Origin: Blastocystis sp. Blastoise
Lineage: Eukaryota; Sar; Bigyra; Opalinata; Blastocystidae
Assembly (NCBI GenBank): GCA_039096225.1
Contig: JBBPEB010000005.1
Span: 298,501 to 362,500, forward strand
DNA: 64,000 nt
Direction: 5' to 3'
Under the pieces are notes generated by a model. The model saw only the letters and a list, made by a program, of their open reading frames with translations. It was not told the origin of the DNA and did no database searches. A program made the translations under genes and the position numbers. Positions 28,328 through 41,428 of this stretch are shown here, in pieces (positions within the stretch are counted from its first letter, which is position 1; the number at the start of each line of letters is the position of its first letter).

Positions 28328-29219
28328 TTATATGATTGAACAATCATCTTGTTTTGTTTCTTCCTATATACATATATATAATAATAAATAAGAATTACTT
28401 TTTTTTGTTGTTTATTTTCAGTATAACAATGTCGTTTAACGCATTCATTAACTATATCTGTGAAACACTATAATAATAAGTATATATTAATATTAAAACA
28501 AATTAGTTAAAAATAAATAGTCAATATACTTCATCTATATTAGTACCATCTTTTGCAGAAGTCTCAAAAAAATGAGCTCCATATTTCTTGGCTAAATCTT
28601 TACCTTCTTGAGTTGTTACTTTCTATATATATATTATTCATTATATTAAAATACTTTATAAATAAATAAAAGTATAATAACATATTAATAATTAAAAAAA
28701 ACTTATAATATATTCTTTATACTCTTTCTGATTCTAAATCACATTTATTACCAACGACAGTAACACATATATTTTTATTAGCATTCTATAAATTGTATGA
28801 CAAAATATATATATCTATAATTTTTAAAATGTATTTATATATACTTTATAAGCATCTTTAATCCATTCTTCAACTGTTTCAAAAGATTTTCTATTATCTA
28901 TAGAATACACTGCTATAATGCCGTTAGTTATACGTAAGTAAATAAGATTCATTGATCTGAACGCATCACAACCTGGAATATCCCAAATCATATATTTTAT
29001 AAGTTTATCATCAATTGTAATATATTTGGTTTTAAAATCGGCTCCACTAGGGGCTAGTGCACAATCCAAAGACTCTCCATTTATATATCGATACCGCATA
29101 CACGTCTTACCACTACCTATTCATGATAATTTAATAATGCAAGTATTCACAATACATGTTTCACTTAGCATTATAACTGTTAGTAATATATCAGGTGATT
29201 TCTTTTCGTGTTCACTCAT
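28328..29219 (-). CDS. Ras/Rab-like small GTPase with CAAX end
   Basis: 198 residues from six exons: 29219-29156, 29116-28845, 28785-28723, 28622-28530, 28467-28399 and 28363-28328; all phases agree. It acts as a GTP-dependent membrane switch. G4 (NKCD) and G5 (TSAK) are intact, and the switch region reads APSGADFKTK, Rab-like. G1 reads SETCSGKT, right length but with Ser in place of the first Gly. G3 reads WDIPGCDAF, where the usual DTAGQE has lost its Gln. The protein ends CSII, a CAAX prenylation box, more typical of Ras/Rho than of Rab. Intron 1 (39 nt) interrupts the P-loop. The altered G1 and G3 residues suggest unusual nucleotide cycling; whether it still hydrolyses GTP cannot be told from sequence. 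Confidence 0.87.
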
Positions 29220-30908
29220 CTCAATCAATTCTATATAAAATAAGCATTTCATATATATTTAAATATTATCTACAATGTAAAGAAGAAGAATTTTGATTAA
29301 AATACAAGAAATAATTCAATTCATAAAAAGATACTTAATTTTAAAAAATATATTTTTTCCCTACAAAAATTGATTTTATTTATGAATAAATTAAAAAAAT
29401 AAGTTTAAAACTTGTTCTTTTTTGAGAGTATTTTATTTATTTTCTTCTTAGTATAAAGTAATTATGTTGAAATATTATTAATTAGTTGATTTATATGATT
29501 TCTTTGATCATAATTAACTAATAATTCTTTTATAAATAATAGATCATGATGGATATAATTTATTTGATGTTTCCTATTCAAAATTTATAATGTTTTTAAA
29601 TTCTGATTTACTCAGTGAGTCATCGGGGTGTGAATCATACTCTCAATTTCTTTTCAAAAATACAAATTTTCATTTATTAGTTACAGAATGTCTTTATTGA
29701 TTGCAAAATATTATCAAATTATTCTTCTTATATTAATAGATTATTCTATTTATTTCAAATTCTATTATTAAGTGGAAAATTATGATTATCTAATTTAAAT
29801 GAAACACTGCTGTTATTAGAAGATATATATTTTATATCTTTTATTTATTTACTATATCTCTATGTGTATACATTATCAATAAAATGAGAAAAGTCCTATT
29901 AACTGAATATGACACAATTAATAATTTTTTTTCATAAAAGTAAGTATTATTTATATGTATCACAATTTACCTGTAATCAATTCTTTAATTATTATTTGAA
30001 AAGTTGATAATTATTAAGTGTTCAATTTTGGAACAATAAAAAATTCATTATTCTTGTTTTTTTTACTAATAATAGTAACAAATAATATATGTATATAGTA
30101 ATTCTTCATATTTTTATCAATCATTATGTTTATAGGTATTATATATAAAACTACTTTTACTTCTACAAAAGATTATAGTTATAGAAAATTACTCAGTTCA
30201 TTAGCAACAAACTTTCTATAAGCACTCAAGAAGATATGGTTGTTGAAGTATATTCAACTGTTTGCATTTCAGATACTGATAATAATAATGATATGTAATT
30301 AAAACAACAAATAATCATACATCATATAATAATAATAAATAGATGAAGATATTGATAGCGTACATAATAAAAGAGTAATGAATACTTATGTTGATCCAGA
30401 ATCTATAGAAATATATAACTCATTCTTCTCTTCATTCTCAAATAATTTCAATCTTTATTTTTTTCATGTATATTATATAAATTTCATTTATTTAAAAAAT
30501 ATTATTATAATAATATTCCTATAGCACTTTTCTTTAAGATTATTTATTTATAATAGAAGAATGTAATATGGTCTCCTTATGACAAATTTAGAAAATATAA
30601 CTATATCTTTTAGCATATATACTATTATTTATAATTAGCAACAACTAAATAATGTATATAGATGAAGGTAGGGACTATCTTATTCTTAATAAGATAATAT
30701 TTAAAATAATTAAAATATCAAATAGATATAATCTTCAACGATTAATATCATTTAAGTTTAGAATGTATATATAAGCAAAGAAGATCTTGATTTACTTTTA
30801 AAAAACTTGATTTTTAATTTTAAAACAACGTGTTATATGTAAATAAATATTTAAAAAATAATTCTTAAAAATGAATCTATATATGTAATGTGATATTTTA
30901 ACAATTTA
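29220..30908. other. Intergenic, 1.7 kb, with a possible gene remnant
   Basis: Mostly featureless AT-rich DNA. At 30130-30480 on the plus strand protein-like pieces are visible (TQEDMVVEVYSTVCISDTD and SVHNKRVMNTYVDPESIEIY) separated by an intron-like gap with frame conflicts. I regard them as the remains of a gene of unknown family. Confidence 0.35.
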
Positions 30909-31201
30909 TTAGTTTTCTACCGGAGAAGGTAAATCTAAATAATTCCATTCATATTTATTTTCCAATAAATAATGTTCCAAATAAGGATACCAATCATCAA
31001 ATGAAACCATTCCTTCAGGCTCACTATATATATATATATATTTATTTATTTATTTATATATTTTTTTATTTATTTGTTTATTTATTAACTACTATTTTTA
31101 ATTATTTATTCATTGATATAATAATAAATATATACGTAAATTCAATATTACTATTAGATAATTCCAAATAGCAATATGCAAAAGCAGAGAAACAAATTGG
31201 C

Positions 31202-31232
<31 letters not shown>

Positions 31233-32122
31233 AAAAAAAAAAAATGAATAACTTCAAAAATATATATACATTTGATTTGATAGATAATCGGCCTAGAATA
31301 CCTAAAATAGAATGTAATGTACTATATATGGCCTAGAAACAAATGAATATAATAATAATATATATATAATATATATACATAATATTCTTCTTTTATAACT
31401 AGAAGATCCATATTATGTTTTACAAAATTATTTTCTATATATAAGAATATATAGCAATATTTAATATAAAAAGAGTATAATATATACTAAGTTGTTTAAT
31501 ATGAGTATGTTTCATAAAATGAGCATAAGCCAAAGAACGTAATATTCTTTTATTAAGTTTTGTATCATAACGACAATATAAACTATGTTTATTAATTATA
31601 AATAAACAATATTAAATACGCAATAGTAAGTGGTATTAAAACCGGAAAATTCCCACGAATATCTATGTTTTCATATATATTTGTTAAACCATAAATGCTG
31701 CATAAATTGCTCAGTATTTCTTTATCATTATTATTATTTATAAAATCTAGAAGGATATCAAGAGATTTGAAGAAACTATAAGAATCATTGAATAATCATA
31801 TGTAAAAGAAGATTTAATAATATTAAAAATTTTATTTATATGAAATAGATCATGAAAAACTGAGAGTTATAATAATTAAGAATATATAAAGTACTCCATG
31901 TGACTCCCACGTGCAGGAACATCATAGATATCTGACATATAACGATAACAGAAAAATGGTCTTGTTTCTCCATAATACTTATCTTTTGGAAGACGTTGAA
32001 GATCAAGACAAAAATGAGACATTTTCTCTATAAATATAGTGTAAGAAATAATATACCATATAATGATACAACATTTATACTTAAAATATATTAAAAATTG
32101 TTTAAATAAATAAAATATATTG

Positions 32123-32164
<42 letters not shown>

Positions 32165-32317
32165 TGACTCAGAAAAAGAATATATATAGATATACCAATA
32201 GAATCTACAGTAGGAAGTCTGGGATTAATAACACTTTGAATATTTAATAAAAACGGAAATGAGAAATTGTTAGTCATAGTAACATAACCCATAATTATGT
32301 TTGCTGTTTCTAAAGAA

Positions 32318-32359
<42 letters not shown>

Positions 32360-34017
32360 CATAAGAACCTAATTATAAAGAATAATGATATATAATATTA
32401 ATAATAATAGTATCTACTATTCTTCCAAAAAAAAAATGTTTTTGTTATTATAGTAATGTAAATAAATGAGAATAATGAAATATACCTTCATTAGACATAT
32501 AAGATTCCATTTTTTCTTTGAATTCGTCTTTCGTTAAAGTCTGTGAATCGTTAGATATATACATATCATAAGGATATTCATAAGTACTGCTAGCATCAAA
32601 TATATACATATTATTCTTTACCTAAAAAGAAAATGTTAGGCTCAAATAGTGAATAATTACGATAGATAATATAAAAAATAAAAGAATGAAAAAAATGAAA
32701 TAAAAAAAAAACATAATTTGAATTAACTGATTTTGAAAAATAATAAACTTACACAAAGGGTTAAATATTCTTATAATATCATTATTAATATTATTATATA
32801 TATATACAGTTTGAATCCTTCTATTTAGCTCTTCTTCATCAATTCGATTATATATACTTTTCATGATCTTATATAGATCACTGTTATTATTGTTAATGAT
32901 TTCTACTAATTGTATTATATATATGCCTTCTATATTATTATATTAGAAAAGTAGCGATTGTTTTAAAAAATTATATATTTTAAGATATGAAATATATAAT
33001 ATAAAATATAAAAAACAATAAAAACAATAAAAACAAAAAATAGTTAAGAAAACAAGTACAATAAAACAATAAAATATATATACTACGATTCCAAGAATAT
33101 GTAATAGCATCACATCCATCTAAAATACCAAATAGGGAAAAGTCTTGAATACGAAGATTTAAGCATTTTGATATTATTTCTGGTGAATAAACATATCGAT
33201 CAACAAAAAATGCATCTATAAATACATATATATATAATACATATATATATTAAAACTAATAATAAAAATAAAAAATACCTGAAATAATCCCTAAATTATG
33301 TAATGCTTCTAAGTCATTATATATTATTAATCCTTTAATGTCAAATAACATAAAGTCACAGTCATTACTTAATACATAGCAATCGTGGTCTTTTGCATAG
33401 CGGGCAGTTCCTCTATTATATTTATTATTCTTAATAAAACATACATATCATGATGAAATAAAATAAATAAATAAACTTTAAAATAAATACAGGTCTCCTT
33501 CTCCAGTCGATGCCATGACTTCACAATTGATATTATTTTCTTGTATATACTCTTTTAAACAATCAGCAAAAACATATTTTGCAGAGGGAGACATTACTAA
33601 ATTCATTATTGGCACATTATTATATATAAACTTACCACTAAATACATCACCTTCTTTGATTTCTTCATAGCCTTCTATTGATTTATTAATTTTCGTCTTT
33701 CTTCTACGTAATATAGTTTTCATTCGTGGATCTTTAGCTGTACCATCAAAAACAAAGCAAACAGGATTCATTTTATACATCTTAAACTTCATGAAAAGTA
33801 GTTCAATAATATTATGAATAAGATAAGAGCAAAGATCATATTGAACGGGTAATCTACGTAAGAGATTATTGCTGATATTACCTGCATCGATTACTATATC
33901 TATTTCTTCATCAGCATCACTATTTTGAAACTATTATAATTGACTAAAACAAATATACACTGCTGATGGAGATCTATTATTTTCTTTAATATACGTTAGC
34001 AAGTTAGGTACTCCCAT
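30909..34017 (-). CDS. XPG/asteroid-like PIN nuclease
   Basis: Multi-exon gene, start MGVPNLLTYIKENN at 34017 and stop TAA at 30909. The start matches the XPG N-terminal signature MGVxGL. The acidic metal-binding positions expected in this fold appear as IDAGN, CFVFDG, STGEGD and SNDCDF, followed by LFGILDGCD, which replaces the usual LxGND. Large exons lie at about 33480-33930; the rest are short, separated by (AT)n-rich introns, and end in DDWYPYLEHYLLENKYEW. The architecture fits asteroid (ASTE1)-type proteins, FEN1 relatives that act on branched or nicked DNA. In this family some catalytic acids are often replaced, so activity is uncertain. Borders of the C-terminal exons (30909-32870) are approximate. 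Confidence 0.65.
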
Positions 34018-34594
34018 TATAATAAGAATTAGATTTATACAACGAAATATTTAGTATTTTGAGTCCAAAAAATACTTTTTTTATTCTTTTTTTATATTTT
34101 TTATAGATATAAAGCAAAATAAAAACTCCAAAAGTAACTGAGACGAATGAAGTTTTATTTGAGTTCATTGGCTCTTTTCATTTTGAGTTCCGTGTCGAGT
34201 ATTGTTTCATTTTTATAGGTATTAAAAATTTAAAAAATGAAAGAATTTAAATGATGTTTTCTCAATGTTATTCATTTGATAAGGAGTGGAAATATATATA
34301 TTTGTTGTTTCATTTATTGATCTAAAGATTTTAAACATATTCTAAGTATGTGTGTAATTCATTGTTGATATTTATTGTTTTATGTAACAAAGAGAAACAT
34401 ATATTCGTTTCAAATCCCTAATAAAAATGAATCGTATTCCATTTAAAATATTCCCACGGTTCTTATTTGTATTGAAGGGAAATAACCTTATTTATCAAGA
34501 ATAAATGAATAAATTCGTTCTTAATTCGTTATTTTATTAAAAAAAAATAAAATGTGTTATTGATCATTATTTTTTAATAGATTTAAATTGAATA
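34018..34594. promoter_or_regulatory. Divergent intergenic region, 0.58 kb
   Basis: Between the nuclease gene (-) and the DUF1648 gene (+); must contain both promoters. It includes one copy of the GC-rich motif (ATTCCCACGGTTC at 34449-34461) in otherwise AT-rich non-coding DNA. Confidence 0.5.
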
Positions 34595-35544
34595 ATGACT
34601 GACTGCAGAGTATCTTCAGAACTGCGTATTTCTACATTCAAAAATACATGTTGGGCTTTAGCATTGCTTTTATTGACACTTGGAGCTGATATTTGGATAG
34701 TTCTTGCTAATGAGGATAGATTACCTCAAACAGTAGCAATCCATTGGAATATTCATGGAATTATTGACAACTATGCTTCAAGAAATGGACTTATCATCAT
34801 GTCTGCTGGTTTTCCAATCTTTTTCACAATTATTGTTTTTATTATACAAGGCTTTATTTTATTATCAAATAAGCCTGCTATATCTCATCCTTATTGGACT
34901 TCTGACATTCATTATCCTCAATTATTACCCATAATGGTTGTTGTAAATTATTTATTAGGTATAATTATGAATGTTCTTTGGAATGTATTATTATTTCCTT
35001 TATGGAAATATAATATTGTTTGTTCAATTAATCCTGAGAATCCTCAACCTTGTGATTATGAAATTAATTATATATTAAATACATCCATTTTTATTGTTGG
35101 TATCCTTATTCCTATTATGATGTATACATGGTTTGTATATTCTGTACCTAAGTATATATATATATATATATTCTTCTATATTATTTTTATAGAAAACTAT
35201 TGTTAATTATATATATAATAAAATATATATAATATATTATATATGTTATAGAATAGATAGTACATATCAAAATAATAATGAAGAAGATCAATATTGGCAT
35301 TATGGATTCTATTATAATTCTACAGTATATATAATAAATAATAGTATTCTACATATATATTAGACTATTCGAATACATCAATAATTATAATAACATATAT
35401 ATATAGGATTCTAGAATATGTCTTCCTAAAAGATATGGAACAGGATGGACATTAAATATGGCGAAACCAACTGCTCAAATTATTTCAGGAATATTATTAT
35501 TTGTTATATTACTTTCTTGTACACTTCCATTTGTATTCATGTAA
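34595..35544 (+). CDS. DUF1648/SdpI-like membrane protein, bacterial type
   Basis: 255 residues from exons 34595-35151, 35252-35324 and 35407-35544. The N-terminal part has the DUF1648 signature (VAIHWNIHGIIDNYASRNG) after a first membrane helix, followed by more helices (MSAGFPIFFTIIVFIIQGFI; LLPIMVVVNYLLGIIMNVLW; SIFIVGILIPIMMYTWFVY). The C-terminal exons give HYGFYYNSTDSRICLPKRYGTGW, a motif found after DUF1648 in Firmicutes membrane proteins, then a last helix. In bacteria relatives occur near immunity and signal-transduction genes; the exact role is unknown. Two introns of the local GTATAT type show it is a resident nuclear gene. An old transfer from bacteria is plausible. Confidence 0.8.
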
Positions 35545-35790
35545 TAATATGGTATAACATATATATATATATTATTGCTTCTATTCACTATTTTGCATGA
35601 TTTTCTTTATTACAACTATGTTGATATTAATAGACTTTTAGTGGAATAAACAAACTATGTTAATTTTAAATAATTTATTTTTGTTACTAACAAAAAAACA
35701 TTACATAAATACAATAAAATATAATCATATTTTGAAAGAAGAACACTGAATAAAAATAATATAAAAATAAATAAAAATATTTAATTATCG

Positions 35791-35829
<39 letters not shown>

Positions 35830-36019
35830 CAGAAAACATAATGACAAATATAAAAAAATAATAATGAAACATCTTAAAAATTTAATATATAATAGATATA
35901 TAAGAAATGTATAATGATAATATAATGTCATTACGGTATATAGAACAGAAATTAATTTTTTAATTCAAAAAGATAATAATAATAATAATAATTCAAATAT
36001 TAGAAAAAAATAATAAATA
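35545..36019. other. Convergent intergenic region, 0.48 kb
   Basis: 3' flanks of the DUF1648 gene and the glycosyltransferase-like gene. It contains an (AT)n run at 35793-35827; nothing else recognised. Confidence 0.6.
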
Positions 36020-37707
36020 TTAATAATAATATTTCGTTTTAATATAATTGATTCTTTGTTCTAAGGCACGCTGATTACAAAGAGAACGATTATGATCAAT
36101 ATGAATTCGAATCCAAGGTGTATATGTATATATACATGCATTTTGTATTCTATAATGATGTATTAACCAAGTTAAACTAGCTTGATCTTGACGATGATTA
36201 TAAAAATTACTTCCTTCTGGAGAATGACAATTTATATCAAAAGAACACTCTCTCCATAATGGAGCTATATAATTCCTTATAATAGTATTATTCCAATTTA
36301 ATCCTGTTACCCCACTACTACAAGGAGGTTGTCTATATATATATTCAGTATCATTAAAATGAAACCATTCTATAGTTTTATTATGTGTATATTGTTTTAT
36401 ACTACCTCCTGATCTTAAACTAACAAATCCATATTTATTTAAATATACTGTTTTCTTGAAAAATGATTCTATTATTTCATCTCCTGAATCTAGCCACCAT
36501 CCTTTTCCTTCTGTTTCTTCTAATATATCTACTTGTATAATAGCTTTTGCTGCCATAATTTCAACACGTTGACCTTTTTTCATCCAATTATTCATCGATT
36601 TCCAATCAACTTTACGATAAAATGAAGGTAAATTAATATTATAAGATTTTCGAATAGTATCAATAAATAAAAATATATTCATTAAATGATGCACTTCATC
36701 TATAGTTAATCCAAAATCAATAAATATTATAGGAATATCTAAACGTTGTTCAATAATAGAATATATTAAATTAATATTTGGTTGAAAATGATTACTTGAA
36801 GAACCAGTTACTATATATATATCTTCTTTACCAAATGTATATTTAGGTAATTTTGTAGTCAATACGCATGAAGGAAATAGTTTTGGAGGAAATTCAACAT
36901 ATTCTATATATATATATTGTTTATAAATAATAATAAGTGGAATAATAAGATTCGTAAAGATATTATTATTAATAAATATAGTATATAATTAATATAATAA
37001 ATAATATAATAATATAATAAATAATATAATAAGTAATATAATAAATAATATAATAAATATATAATAAAAAATATAATAAACATTTCTGTATACTCATTTT
37101 TTCATTATGATCTCCTGCAAAAGGTAATTGTGTATAATCAACAGGTATTCTAGCTAATAAACAACCATCACAAAAAGTATATTCATGTTTTGTGTTATTT
37201 TTTCGAATAAAGATAGGTTCAATTTCACTTATTCCTTTGAATTCTGAAAATAAATTCTTTGGTTGATAAACATGAAAATCTATATATATATTTCATCTTA
37301 TGAAATTGAATCATACTCTTATATAACAACATAGACTTTAGATCAATTATTCCAATATTAAATCCAGTTTTCTTTATATTGTTTATCTGTGTAACCCATT
37401 GATTCTCAAAAACTAAAAGAAATAAAATATATAGAATTATAGAATTATAATTTATATACCTTCAATCATATATCCAGAAGTCGTTCTCAGAAACTAAATC
37501 ATGTAAAAATAGCAAATGAAAACAATAAATATACTTTTATTCCATTCTGGCTATTCCAGTCATCATTAGAAATATCTATAATCATTAAATAGAGATATTA
37601 TAAATAAGATTGAAATAAATTATACAAATAATATTTGGGAAAAAAATAAAGAAGAACGCCAATACAAAGAAAAAATAGAGTAGGCTTCGTTTCAGGGAAT
37701 ACATCAT
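36020..37707 (-). CDS. Type II membrane glycosyltransferase-like protein
   Basis: Six exons, start at 37707. MMYSLKRSLLYFFFVLAFFF gives a short cytoplasmic end and a signal anchor, so the protein should sit in the Golgi or ER with a lumenal catalytic part. Small exons lie at about 37550-37600, 37464-37496, 37335-37413 and 37093-37280, and the main exon is 36904-36020. The core reads YIVTGSSSNHFQPNINL, IPIIFIDFGLTIDEV, GWWLDSGDEI and SNFYNHRQDQASLTWL. This arrangement (position-finding start, FDxGL segment, WLDxGD motif, HRQDQ) is that of DUF1647-like sugar transferases, whose acceptors are mostly unknown. Stop TAA at 36020. No obvious damage. The family call rests on motifs remembered, not on a search. 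Confidence 0.62.
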
Positions 37708-39385
37708 ACCTAGAATATATAGGTTTCTAGTTATAGCTACTAAAAGTCAACTTTAAGAGTGAATCACAAATGGAAAAATAATAAAAATCTGTTTTATGAA
37801 AATGAGAATCAGTTCAGTGAAAAAAAATATAAATTCTTGGGATTTTAATGAGAATCGTTTTTTTTATATAGAATCTAAATAGGTTGAGTGTGCTGCGAAA
37901 AATAAAAGCTTAAAACCTTCTTCAATATCTTAGTGTCTATATAATGTCGTATGTTTATTATATCTTAGAATCATCCTGCACGAGTCGTTCAATTTACTCC
38001 CAAATTCCTAAAAGACTGATTGTTTATTGATTCTCATATACGTGAGTGAATTTTCAAGTATATTTCGTTATATTAAATTGTAAGATTTTAAAAAAATATA
38101 TAAAAAATTCATGTATAATTCTATATAACTTATTAATTACGTTACTTTTATTATATGGAATAAAGAGCAAAAAGGAATAAATAGATTTATATGGTTCTCC
38201 ATCTGATTTGGTCATTTTTTATGAGAATACTGTAGATATTTGTTTAAGAAGTGATTTTCTATTATGATCTTGTTGCTACAGAGATGTTATAAATCTGGAA
38301 AATCAATATAGTCATAGATAATTGAATATGACATATTTCCTATATATAAGCTTTAATTCATAAAAAATATTTATATTAAGAGTTTAATCTATATATATTT
38401 AACATGTATTGAAGAAATATATAAAAGATACTTGTAAGAATTATTTTTTCATTATAATTAAGTATTAATAATTAATGTAAATATAAACTAGACTATTTTT
38501 TAACTATGAAAGAAAACTTAAATAGAAATACATATATATGTCATATAATAATTAGATGTATATATACATTAATGTTTATTAAGAATATAATAATGTAATA
38601 AATATATATATTTTAATAGATTTTTCCTTATATGTATTTGTTATAGCTCTTGCTATTTAAAGTCAAAAATAATGTTAGTTTTTTAGTCACACTTAGTAAT
38701 AATACAATTAATCAAAATAACGAAATAATATGATTATTATTTTATTTAAAAATTTTTATAGCTTTAAATAATAAATTATAAAGGAAACATTAACATTATT
38801 GATACAATGTGTGTTTTAAATACTTTATATATTTTAAAAAAGAAATTTTAAAAAACTTATATGAAAAATTTAATTAAAAAATATGACTTATTGTTCTATT
38901 CAATAATATATAGATGACGACAACAATTCACACAATACATATAAAAACATTTTTTTAAGATTTATTTTGTAATAACTAAAATGTTTTTTCTTAAGTATAT
39001 CATTACACAATCACATATTTTATCTCTTAATCATGATAAATAGTATTTATTAAATATAATAGTAAACTGATATGCATAGATTTGTTATATATATATGTTC
39101 AATAATATCAATTATTTTATGAATACTATATTTCTTTGTTATAAGATAATATATTTAGATTTAAAAAACAAAACGTAAGATATATATATATTATATATAT
39201 GATTAGAATGAGTAACGAATATAAAAAGATGATATATTTATAAAAAATAATAGAAAGAATATAATAATAATAAGCAAAAGTAGTTTATATATAATAATTA
39301 TATAAACTAATTAAGCTTGATATAAATAGAGAATAAATTATTAAAAAATGTTAGTGAATACATATATATATATATATATATATAT
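37708..39385. other. Intergenic, 1.7 kb
   Basis: AT-rich DNA upstream of the glycosyltransferase-like gene and downstream of the membrane protein gene. No feature seen. Confidence 0.5.
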
Positions 39386-41428
39386 TTAATCGTCATTATT
39401 GACACTATGGCTATCAGAATCATAGTTAGTGGTGTAATCATTATAAACATAGTCACTATTACTTCTTTGTACATAACGTGGACGTAATCCATAATGAATT
39501 CTATTCTCATCAGCCTTCTTAACCAAGACTTCCATTTTTTTTTCAACTATATATATATATAACAATAATGTAGAGTATCTAATAAAGTGAGTATAAATTT
39601 AGTATTTGATAACTACAAGAAATTCGACAATAATATTTATATTTAATAAATAAACAATGAAATGAAGAAATCGATTTAAATTGTATAAGAAATGATATAA
39701 TATGTATATTATATATATTATATATATTATATATATTATATATATTATATATTACCTGAACTTGTAAATGTTTTTCGTTTTGTATAAAAGAAAATGAGAA
39801 GACCTATCCAAGGGGCTTCAATTAAAAGACATATTACATCTATAAAATATTTTCCAACATCAACATAAAGTGTGTATATATGATATATTATCATAAGAAA
39901 CATGAGAATTATAGGGTATATTATTAAAGAAAATAAATATTAGTAAAACTATAATAGCATATTAAAATCATAGAAAATCATAGTTTTCTATTAAAAAAAT
40001 ATATATTAAATAATAAACAGAATTAAAAATAAAAAGTCTTTTATAATAATATACTTTACAGATAAAAAATGAAGAGATATATATATAAGGATATAATAAT
40101 TAGTGCTTTAATAAGTGGTTTGCAAACAAAAATGGAAACTAATATAGGTACTAATAATAAAAATAAAACATTTGATTGATCAGCCACTATTGATGATACG
40201 ATTATCAAAATCTATATTTATATAAAATTAGTATATATATATTGAATATTATAAGAATTATTATTTATTTATTATTATATTATATTTATTATTATATTAT
40301 ATTTATTATTATATTATATTTATTATTGTATTATATTTATTATTATATAATATTTATTTATTATATAATATATATTGTATTATATTTATTATTATATTAT
40401 ATTTATTATTATATTATATTTATTATTATATATATTTATTATTATATTATATTTATTATTATATATATTTATTAATATATTATATATATTATTATATATA
40501 TTTATTATTATATTATATTTATTATTGACATATCTATAATTAAGAATATATATACACCATCTAAAACTGGAAGTGTTATTAAAACTTCAAATAATTTAAA
40601 TAATTTAATATTTTTTCGATATATATCATTATCTTCTTTTGAAAATCCTGCAGTTTCAAACTAAATAATATTTAAATATTTATTATAAAAACTAATATAT
40701 ATATACATCAATATCCTCCCTATATATAAAAAAAGATAATATATATTAATAAAATAATATATATTAATAAAATAATATATATACCAATCATCTTCAGGTT
40801 CAGGAAGTTGTTTTCTCGTATCTTGTGTCATTTGTTCACAATAAACATTTGACGGCATATTATTTGAAGGTACATTATTTGAAGGTATATTATTTGAAGG
40901 TATATTATTTGATATATATGGATTATTTGGATAGGGTTGGTTTATATAATTATTAGGAATACCAACAGGAATAGACGATGGAGGTATTTGTGTAGCACCC
41001 ATAGGTATTGAAACCGAATTTCCAGGAATATTTGATGGAATTACATTTGTATTTACTGGATATGAAATAGGAATAGCAGAAGGAATATATAAATTATTAT
41101 TTTGATTAATATTATTCGATTGATTTGGAATAATAGAATTAGGAATGATTATATCTTTATTATATTGATTTGATATTGGATTCGATGGAAATGAAGGATC
41201 ATAACTCGAAATATTTGAATTATTTCTATAAGATGAATAATAAAAGATATAATAGAATATTATAATGTTTATATAAATTTTTAATAAATAGATTTCGATA
41301 GATTTAAACTAAGAATATTATATAGAAAAAGATTAGAATAAAAAAGTGAATTATAGAATAAGAAACGTATTCTAAATATAAGTATATAACACATATATAT
41401 ACTGTTGATTGACTGGAAGTCCACTCAT
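39386..41428 (-). CDS. Pro/Asn-rich four-helix membrane protein, copy 1
   Basis: Unknown family. Start MSGLPVNQQ at 41428, stop at 39386. The N-terminal half is low-complexity (NPIS, IPS and PSNN repeats; PSNN four times in a row), followed by CEQMTQDTRKQLPEPEDDW. A 13-nt exon (40719-40707) adds EDID. Then come four predicted membrane helices (FKLFEVLITLPVL...; VLFLLLVPILVSIFV; IIPIILMFLMIIYHIYTLY; LLIEAPWIGLLIFFY) and a basic, then acidic, tail (KKADENRIHYGLRPRYVQRS). An AT-AC intron (40094-39916) splits the third helix. It pairs with the inverted copy at 49736-51437; the N-terminal exon is almost identical in DNA, the helices are diverged. Probably an endomembrane protein with a disordered cytosolic end. 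Confidence 0.78.
39916..40094 (-). other. Candidate U12-type AT-AC intron, membrane protein copy 1
   Basis: Donor ATATCCTTAT, branch TTCTTTAAT (one mismatch to consensus), end ATATAC. Splicing joins LIKALII to PIILMFLMIIYH in phase 0, inside a membrane helix. The same boundaries are conserved in copy 2. Confidence 0.9.
40240..40530. repeat. Degenerate (ATT)/(TATTATATT) repeat in intron
   Basis: About 290 bp of A/T-only sequence built on TTATTATATTATATT blocks, in an intron of membrane protein copy 1. The open frame on the opposite strand through it is spurious. Confidence 0.85.

Noticed and set aside
29540-29640. Possible C/D-box snoRNA (ATGATGG ... CTGA)
   Set aside because: Boxes are short and common by chance in this composition; no terminal stem or guide region could be supported.
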